NCBI GenBank assembly: GCA_037447655.1
Contig: JBBHKE010003239.1
Coordinates: 19,990 to 83,989, forward strand
DNA: 64,000 nt
Reading direction: 5' to 3'
From: Zygnema cylindricum
Lineage: Eukaryota > Streptophyta > Zygnematophyceae > Zygnematales > Zygnemataceae
The position numbers and the translations under genes are program-made. The notes beneath the pieces are model-generated. The model did not search any database. It was not told the origin of the DNA and saw only the letters and a list, made by a program, of their open reading frames with translations. Positions 56,461 through 64,000 of the stretch are shown piece after piece. The stretch's first letter is position 1. The number at the start of each line of letters is the position of its first letter.

Positions 56461-57646
56461 AACAAGGTACCTTAGTTAAATATTTTTACATTTTTTTTCG
56501 CCGATCTGGGTAAAGTTCAAATTTGTCAAAACATCCAGAAAAACGAATACATACATTCGGGGAATATAATGTGTATCTATTAAATTAAACAAAACAAGAA
56601 GGAAATGTCATTGGAATTGGCGAAATTAAGTGTTAGCATGTCATTCAACGACTAGATACTGTCATGTCACACCATCTAAATATTAATTGTTTGTATTAAT
56701 CAAATAGGTTCTAAATAATTTTATAACTTTAGTAGATAATGGTTTTATAATCAAAAGTGATTTTAGCACATATAATTGGACCCCAAACCAAACCAGCATT
56801 TTGCATTATCAAAACTGAAGCCTAAATTTTCATTACCAAGAACGTTATGTTTTTGAAGTTTTTCAAAAACAATTTTGTCTTACTCCAATTGAAGTCTTCC
56901 TACTACTCTTTCGCTGTTGTAAACCACAAAGAATCATTGTTACTTTTTTTCTTACATAGAACATCAGTTACAAAGCTGTAGAACAATTCCTTTTTGTTAA
57001 ATATGTCAATACACATTTGTCAATTGATTTTAAATTGCTACGAAAATTGAGAGGTGTAAATAGAAAAAATAATTGCTTTCATGAATTGATGGACGAGAAA
57101 TTTGTTGATTTGTATGCATCATATGTTTAAGCATGATTGTACAACAACCTCGAATTTTTTTTGACAATTTTCTATGATTGCAAAAAATGTAGCAATATGA
57201 GAAATGTCCACAGTATTCACTGGTTTGGCACGCGATGTGCGACACCATCTTTCTAAGGGCTTTTTAGGCTTTTTTAGGGTTTTAGGGTTTCTAGGGTTTT
57301 TTAACTTCTCAAATCTATTACCACACTAATTGTTGACAAAATAAGCCAAATAACTGAGGGCAAAACAAATAGTTTTATGTAGCATACATTGCCTCTGTCT
57401 AGTTTAAATCGTGGAAAATTAGGTGCTTAGTGGTTCACATTAGCTAACAGAAACAGAAAAAAGAAGGGACCGTAAAGTCAGGTTCAAATACTTGTCTGTT
57501 AAGGTGTGAAAATATCAACATTGATTTCCGAAAATATCTTCTCTTCTTTTGAATGGCGATAAAAGTGAGACCGCAAATTTTTTTATCAAACCGCAATTTC
57601 CACCTTTTGGGTGCTGATAAAAGTGCAATGCTGGCAGCTTCTTTTC

Positions 57647-57790
57647 CTGGAAATCAATTCAAAATCCTTAAAAATGCCACAAATCCTGATCTTTGGAAAT
57701 CAATTCAAAATCCTTAAAAATGCCACAAATCCTGATCTTTGGAAATCAATTCAAAATCCTTAAAAATGCCACAAATCCTGATCTTTTGGA
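57647..57790 (+). repeat. 46-bp tandem repeat, about three units
   Basis: GGAAATCAATTCAAAATCCT, TAAAAATGCCACAAATCCTG and ATCTTT make one unit. Two junctions are perfect and the third has one extra T. Confidence 0.92.
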
Positions 57791-57826
57791 AATCAGTAAT
57801 ATGACAAAGGAGCTTATCATCCATGA

Positions 57827-58057
57827 TTTTGGGATTTTACGAGTGGGAGTCGATCAAACTCCTTAGGCAAATGGCACTTCAACTGCATCCATAAAAAAAC
57901 AGTTGGGACTAGAGGTAGTAAAGACTTTTACAGGAGTAAAATATCTCGATTAGACGCTTTAGGTTATGATATTAGGATTTACTTTGTGGCCAATGAACAT
58001 GGAAATTTCATTTTTGGAGCAATTTTTAAAATGACTGAAGGTGGAGAGTACACATAA
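57827..58057 (+). CDS. Unrecognised conserved exon (about 76 codons)
   Basis: An open frame without its own ATG, so probably an internal or terminal exon. It contains LGKWHFNCIHKKTVG, SKDFYRSKISRLDALGYDIR, IYFVANEHGNFIFGAIFKM and TEGGEYT, then TAA. The second copy near 63190-63345 retains YRSKISRLG, GYDIRIYVVANGHE and KMTAGGEYT despite a frameshift and a stop. Codon-like conservation between the two supports past coding. I cannot assign a family. Confidence 0.45.
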   Translation, partial: FWDFTSGSRSNSLGKWHFNCIHKKTVGTRGSKDFYRSKISRLDALGYDIRIYFVANEHGNFIFGAIFKMTEGGEYT

Positions 58058-58405
58058 GGAAGTTATTTGCACACTTCGTATGTGTGAAGGTTAGAAAGGT
58101 TGGTGCATCACCTACTTTTTCCAAAAGTTTTGCTTTTTGATTTTGTGGGTTTTAGTATAGAAGGGACTTACAGAAAACTAAAACTCTCACCATTTGAATG
58201 TGGTGTTGCGCTGAAAAACCTGATTTTTACATAAAAGATGAATGAGTTTGAGGGAGGTCAAAATATTTTGCTCTAATAACGTGACATCTTGTAGCTTGTT
58301 GGGAATGATGTCATGAGTTCATAAGCTTCAAGTCCTCTATGTGAACCTCTAGCCTTTATTGGACTTTAGCTTATTGCTGTAAATTTTTTTTTTTCTATTT
58401 TTTTT

Positions 58406-58860
58406 TTTTCTGGTATCAAGATGTCCATCTCTCGTCGTAAAAACTGCGAGGTAGAAATTTTGAACTGATCAACGTTTGAAACCCACATTGAGAAACCTTT
58501 TTTTTTTTTTTTTTTTTTTTCTTTTTTTTTTATAGGTCGAAAGATAATTATCAAGGGAATGTGAGGCTTAATAAGAAGAAGGAAAGCCACAATAGTGTCC
58601 AAAATATGGTTTCTCGCTCTTTCTCTTCAAAGCTATGGCCTAATCTGTTGAAGAAGACGTTTTCTGAGATTTTTTTATTTTTTTTCACAGATGGGGACAG
58701 AGAAGTTCTATATCCTATAAGGAGGCTGACTGCCATTAGTGAAATAAAACCTTGGTTTTTTTTTCTTTTTTTTCGAAAGGGCTCCGAGCTCCTCATCCTC
58801 CGCTTCCAGGACACCAAATTCCATGGGAGTTGGGAATTTTTTTTAGGGTTTTTTCAGGTT
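58406..58860 (+). CDS. Further candidate exons of the same unknown gene family
   Basis: Three blocks are conserved with 63690-64000. MSISRRKNCE precedes GAGGTAGAAATT (possible donor). A block with ESHNSVQNMVSRSFSS then KLWPNLLKKTFSEIF runs from about 58536, after a long T tract ending ATAG. DGDREVLYPIRRLTAISEIK follows TTTTTTTCACAG near 58690. Differences between copies include silent changes (GAC/GAT) and conservative replacements. Exon boundaries are guesses. Confidence 0.4.
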
Positions 58861-58903
58861 TAGGTGCGTTCCCCGAAGGAATGATTGGGTAAACCTCTCC
58901 TCT

Positions 58904-59015
58904 GAAGACTAAAGTCGATGGAGTCATAACTAAAGTCGATGGAGTCATAACTAAAGTCGATGGAGTCATAACAGATTTTGCAGTCATAACTAAAGTCGAT
59001 GCAGTCATAACAGAT
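58904..59015 (+). repeat. 21-bp tandem repeat
   Basis: GTCATAACTAAAGTCGATGG(A) repeats three times; then units alternate with a GTCATAACAGATTTTGCA variant. Confidence 0.92.
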
Positions 59016-59019
59016 TTTG

Positions 59020-59215
59020 CAGAACAGGTTCGGGAAATAGGTTTGGGAGATAGGTTTGGGGGATAAATAATAGGGGAGAGGTTTAAAGAACATTTTGGAG
59101 GACAGGTTTGGAAACAATTTTGAAAAATAGGTATAAAAAACAGGTTTGGGGAAAGGTTTGGGGGGGTGGTCTTAGGTTAGGGATAAGAGGCCAGGGTTGA
59201 GGGGGAAGGGGAGAG
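59020..59215 (+). repeat. ACAGGTTTGGG repeat (partner 17860-18045)
   Basis: A collinear match to the 18-kb copy, down to GGTCTTAGGTTAGGG and GAGGCCAGGGTTGAGGGGGA. Confidence 0.8.
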
Positions 59216-60318
59216 GTTGGGGGTGTAGAAAGTAAGGGTATGGTGGGCGAAAGAGAGAGATATTGGAGAAAGATATCCAAGATGAAAGAGAGGGGAACCA
59301 TGGCAAAGAAGAATAAAGAAGCAAAAGATAAGACAAAAAGAGACAAGAAGACAACAAAAGGAGAAGCACATGGGAGAAATAGTCTTCTCATTATAATCGG
59401 TGAATTGCGTATACAAAATGAACAAGCTAAGTACTAAGCCTAACTCTAGATTTTAGGGTGGACTAATTACACGACGTCCACAAAAGAATCGAAGCCGCAA
59501 AAGACAAAAATGTATAACTAGTGGCGGCCAATGTCAAAGTCCGCGGATGGCAAAGTTATGAACAAAAATAATATTTTGTGCATGGAATTTGAAACGAAAA
59601 GAATGAAAAATCTACAATAAATATTGTAAAGGTACACTTGAAGGTTTCGCGTGAAAAGATGGGACGGACGTAATCAACGAAAATAACGTTCCACTAAGCG
59701 AAGAGGCAAAATAATTACAATGATTACAAAATGTGTTCGGCTAGTGAAAGGGTACCGTACACGAACAACAAAGTTACATGAACCGACACAAAAGGACGCG
59801 AAACGAGACTACCATACTGAAAATAACGTACGGGCAATTATATATGCGAAAAGTAAGGATCATGAATTATACAACTGAAATTGTACTTCAACTCTCAATT
59901 TTAGTTGTGGAGAGGGAAGAATGATTGTGGAAGAGAAAATGTGGGAAAAAAATTGAATAAAAAGTGAGCTCTAATTAAAAAAAAAAAAAACTCATCATAA
60001 TGTCGAAATCGGATCAATAAAAGAAATGCAAATTTGAAAAAAAAAAATTGATGTACGATCTAATTGGAAAATGGATTGTGAGAAGAAATCCATTATGATT
60101 CAAAGAGAGGAGATAAGTTGAGATTTTTGTAGAAGAAAAAATTAAAGGTGGAATGCAAAAATTATAAGATGGAAATGGGAAGAGTGGAGTAAAAGGATGT
60201 GAAAAAACACCAAAAAAACAATGGTGATGGAAAAATGAGAAATGAGAAAGTTAAAACAAGTGTCATAAGTTGATGTAATAAGTTAGCGGCCATAACAAAG
60301 GAAATGATTTAAAGGTCC
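59216..60318. other. No gene recognised
   Basis: A-rich sequence with short frames only; many AAAATGAGAAATGAG-like stretches before the assembly gap. Confidence 0.5.
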
Positions 60319-60328
60319 NNNNNNNNNN
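60319..60328. other. Assembly gap (10 N)
   Basis: Ten consecutive undetermined bases. Sequence on either side is of similar composition; true size unknown. Confidence 0.99.
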
Positions 60329-60588
60329 TTTATATAACTCATTTACCATCAACAATTAGATGTGTTTATTAAATAAATCTGATATTCACTAAGTGCCACA
60401 TGAAGCGTCATATCATGTGGAACTTAACTATAATTACAATACTTGTGATTTAACCTCGGGGATTTTAAACTGGGATTTTGGAATTTATCTTAATTATTGT
60501 GATAAATTAAAAATTGCGATCAATTCAATGACTAACAATTGAGATCAAATACCAGTAGATACTAACTCACCACATGCTTTGAAGAAGT

Positions 60589-61667
60589 ACGATCTTATTT
60601 TTCCTTTTATTCTGAGCGCATTCTTACGTGCGTTCGCGATTATTTTAATCCATGTTTCATACTGTATTACTTAACAAAGTACCATCTGGTACGGACTTAC
60701 ACGTTTCGTACACCACTCAATCATAGATGACCATAAACTAGAGTTAACAATCAGTAACTTAACTAGCGTTAAAAATTAAATAGTGTTATTAATTCTATTT
60801 AAGGTTTTAGGGTCAAATTTTAGGGGCTCCAATTTAGTGTTCATAACATTAATATCAATTCAAGGTGTACTATACTGCGAAGTACACCGTGAATCACTTA
60901 TAGTCTAAATAAATTATTTGTGTAGATTAACAACTACCATTTACTCAATATATTTTAGGGTCAAGGGCCTAACGCCAACAAAACATTAACGCTAATACTT
61001 TTAACACTAAGGGTCACGTTGCATCAGCCGAAAAGTGGGGTAGTTTACAAAAATCCGCGACTATCTATACCAAATCATACCGTTTATTTTGTTTTTATAC
61101 GCAAAACAACATTACAGAGAATCTTGCCAATACTCTCCGAAAGTCTGGGAGGTAACACTGAATGTCGGATATTCATCCGCGAGGCGTTGGCTTCATTTTT
61201 CTCTGTAGCTGTTAACGTACCTAAAAAAGATGGGTTAGCAACTACATAAATAAATTAATCGCGACACGCTGGACGATTAAGCAACGTGCCACGATGGACA
61301 ATCAACAAAATTTGACAAAACTTGCACATGATACGCGCTTTCCATCATACATCCGAAAACAAAAATGATATTTCGTAACTCTCCTTCGTCACTCTATTTT
61401 CGGTACCTTTTGTTCATCACACTATTTTTTTCAAAAGACTTTCGTTATGTTCGAAATAACCTTAAAAAAAAGAGCTAGCGTAGAAGACTGACGTCTGCAA
61501 AAAAAATAAATATTTTGTCGTATGATGACTTCGTACGTAGGTACAAGGTATGCAAGTGAAGATTTGAAGTAAAATTTGTCGGTGCTAAACATCTTAAGGA
61601 TATTCAATATCGGATCGTAGCTTACGTGGTGCCAGTCAATTTAGAACACATAATTTACAAACTCGTC
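60589..61667 (+). repeat. Long direct repeat, copy 2 (partner 9607-10690)
   Basis: Same block order as copy 1. It includes the left terminus of the MITE at about 61012 (GGGTCACGTTGCATCAGC) and its interior, but breaks off before the right terminus, where a GGAGACGGAGAGG sequence begins. Confidence 0.85.
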
Positions 61668-61701
61668 AACGGGAGACGGAGAGGAAAGGGGAGAGAGGCC
61701 G

Positions 61702-64000
61702 ATCCATGTTGTAAACCACAAAGAGCCATTGTTACGTGATTTTTTAATACATCAGTTACAAAGCTGTAAAAAAAATCCTATTTGTTAAATATGTTATTAC
61801 ACATTTGTCAATTGATTATAAATTACTACGAAAATTGAGAGGTGCAAACATTAAAAATATTTGCTTTCATGAATCGATGGACAATAAACTTGTTAATTTG
61901 TATGCAGCATATGGTCAAGCATGATTATAAAACAACCTCAAATTTTTTTTGATACTTTTTTATGATTGCAATAAATGTAACAATATGAGAAATGTCCCAT
62001 TCATTGGTGTGGCAAGCGATGTGCGATTCTCAAACCTATTACCACACTTTCTGTGTACAAAATAAGCCAAAAAAATGGGGGGCAAAACGAAGAGTTTTAT
62101 GTAGCATACATTGTCTCTGTCTAGTTTAATTCGTGGAAAATTAGGTGCTTAGTGGTTCACATGAGCTAACAGAAATAGAAAAAAAAGAGACTGTAATATC
62201 ATGTTCAAATACTTGGCTGTTACGGTGTGAATATTTCAACATTGATTTCTGAAAATATCTTCTGTTCTTTTCGTGACAACAACAGGAACCATTTGAAATT
62301 TAACAAAATCATATTTAATAGGATATTGGATTCTTCAACAAGGTAGATACATTTGCGTAAACCTAAGGTCGTTGAGTAGACAAATATCAAGGTAGCTTGA
62401 ACATGAAACAATAATGGTTACCAGACAATGTGGAGCTGGTTTACCTACACCTCACAATTAAGTATGAAGAGAGATCCTGTTGCGCTACAGGATAAGAGTG
62501 GTCCAATGTAGTGAAGTGTGTGTAGTTATGAAACAAATACATGCTCTTAGATCTCCTATAAGTAAGTCTCTTTATTAAAATGGCACAACAATGTGTTCGT
62601 TCACCACAGCAGGTTTTGGTATTCTGACGCCCACAAATTTTGGCGAACACCACATTGTGAATCACTATCATGGTTAATAACTCTAGTTCATTTCCGTTTT
62701 CCTTGTCCTTGTCCATTTAATGATAAAAATGCTAATTATTTCCTATGATTCGACTAAATTAAAATAAATAACGCTAAATAGCTATTCGCAGTGTAATGCA
62801 TGTGTATTTCAATACAAGTCATTTTTGCATGTAGCTTCTGGTTTCAAAGGCCTTATCTAACTCGTATTCAGCACTACATTTAGTGTATTTTCTTTAGTGT
62901 ATTCTCTTTAGGGCATTTTGCTTGTGCAACTGATGTTACTGATACTATTTCATGATCGAAGGGCCAATAAATGTATATATATAAGGGTAATAGAATTAAT
63001 AACTCATATGGTGATTTGCGGTGTAACAATCTATGGTTTTCACCTTTTTCTCCTTCTCTTCCTTTTCTTCCTCAGATGTGTCAATTTGGATGGAGACGCT
63101 GACAGACTCGTTTACTTCTACTTCAGTTCACATTTATATAACTTTTTGGATGGCGATAAAAGTGCAGTACCGGCAGCTTCTCATTCATAAAATAACAGTT
63201 GAGACTAGGAGTAGTAAAAATTCTTACAGGAGTAAAATATCTCGATTAGGCAGCTCTGGGTTATGATATTAGGATTTACGTTGTGGCCAACGGACATGAA
63301 CTGTCATTTTTGGAGCAATTCTTAAAATGACTGCAGGTGGAGAGTACACATGAGGAAGGTATTTGCACACATCTCAAGTGAAGGGTAGAAAGATTGGTGC
63401 ACCACCTATTTTTTCGAAAGGTTTTACTTTTTGTTTTTATGGGTTTTAGTATAGAAGGGACCTGTGGAAAGCTAAAACACTAACCATTTGAATGTGGTAT
63501 TGCGCTGGAAAACCTGATTTACATAAAAGATAAATGAGTTTGAGGGAGGTTAAAATCTTTTACTCTAATAACGTTACATTGTGTAGCTTGTTAGGAATGG
63601 TTTCATGAGTCCATAAGCTTCAAGTTCGTCTGTTGCAGTCTTTATACGACGTTGCCTTATTGTTGTGGTTATATTTTTTTCTGGTATCAAGATGTCGATC
63701 GCTCGTTGTAAAAACTACGAGGTAGAAATTTTGAACTGATCAACGTTTGAAACCCACATTGAGAAACCTCTTTGTCATATGTAGAAAGACAATTCATCCA
63801 TTATCAACGCAATGTGAGTAGTAATAAGCAGAAGGAATGCCACAATAGTTTCCAAAATATCATTTCTCGCTCTTTCTCTGCAGAGCTATGGCCTAATCTG
63901 TTAATGAAGACGTTTTTTGGAATTTTTTTTTTTTTTTTTCACAGATGGGGATAGAGAACATCTATATGTCAAAAGGAGGTTGGTTGCCATGAGTGAAATA
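61702..64000 (+). repeat. Long direct duplication, copy 2 (partner 56925-58860)
   Basis: Matches copy 1 in 61702-62270 and 63146-64000 and runs off the window end. Exon-like blocks here carry a frameshift and stops near 63255. Confidence 0.85.
62275..63146. mobile_element. Insertion in duplication copy 2 with TACACC-like ends
   Basis: About 870 bases absent from copy 1. It contains AACACCACATTGTGAATCAC near 62644, GCTATTCGCAGTGTAATG near 62785 and GGTGATTTGCGGTGTAAC near 63010, all resembling TACACCG termini. At least one, possibly two nested, elements of that family. Confidence 0.5.

Larger units (their letters stand above)
56925..58860 (+). repeat. Long direct duplication, copy 1 (partner 61702-64000)
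   Basis: Collinear blocks are shared with 61702-62270 and 63146-64000: GTTGTAAACCACAAAGA, ATCAGTTACAAAGCTGTA, CTACGAAAATTGAGAGGTG, GTTTAATTCGTGG-like sequence, ATGGCGATAAAAGTG, TATCTCGATTAG and GGTATCAAGATGTC. Copy 1 carries the extra 46-bp tandem repeats; copy 2 carries a TACACC-type insertion. It probably includes a gene or gene family (see 57827-58860). Confidence 0.85.

Overview
This is eukaryotic nuclear DNA. It is AT-rich, gene-poor and dominated by repeats, and it carries one 10-base assembly gap (60319-60328). Canonical GT-AG introns, Ty1/copia elements with an initiator-Met primer site, CAMTA-type CG-1 coding sequence and scattered AAACCCTA/TTTAGGG-like words fit a plant or streptophyte-algal genome best. 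That assignment is an inference.

The only multi-exon gene I can read from start to stop is a CG-1-domain (CAMTA-like) gene on the minus strand at 18934-23312. It has 8 exons in perfect phase and encodes 514 residues. The order is a variable N-terminus, a Pro-rich linker, the CG-1 DNA-binding domain, an 18-heptad Ile/Glu repeat, an acidic Ser-rich stretch and a basic end. TIG, ankyrin and IQ modules are absent. A damaged paralogue lies at 1850-6322 (minus). A scrambled partial copy lies at 46110-48475 (plus), inverted relative to the other two.

Mobile elements fill much of the rest. Copia-1 (minus, 28790-34674, TSD CTTTA) sits inside the 5' LTR of copia-2 (plus, about 27641-40319), and a MITE sits in the same LTR. 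A third copia family is present as an LTR-gag fragment (26323-27127, minus) and a truncated LTR-gag-integrase copy (about 48468-51200, plus). Four PIF/Harbinger-type MITEs with TWA target duplications, one likely fifth, a separate TACACCG-ended family, two fold-back elements and two pairs of long direct repeats (9.6/60.6 kb and 56.9/61.7 kb) make up most of the remainder. One MITE carries a tRNA-like sequence followed by three hairpins and a T12 run.

Purine or pyrimidine tracts of GGA/GAG type recur throughout and generate many spurious reading frames. Smaller candidates are a signal-peptide micro-gene at 54175 and an unrecognised exon family at 57827-58860, which is duplicated at 63.2-64 kb. 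Stretches at 8.7-9.6, 10.8-13.2, 41.3-42.4, 44.8-46.1, 55.3-56.1 and 59.2-60.3 kb show no gene I can support.
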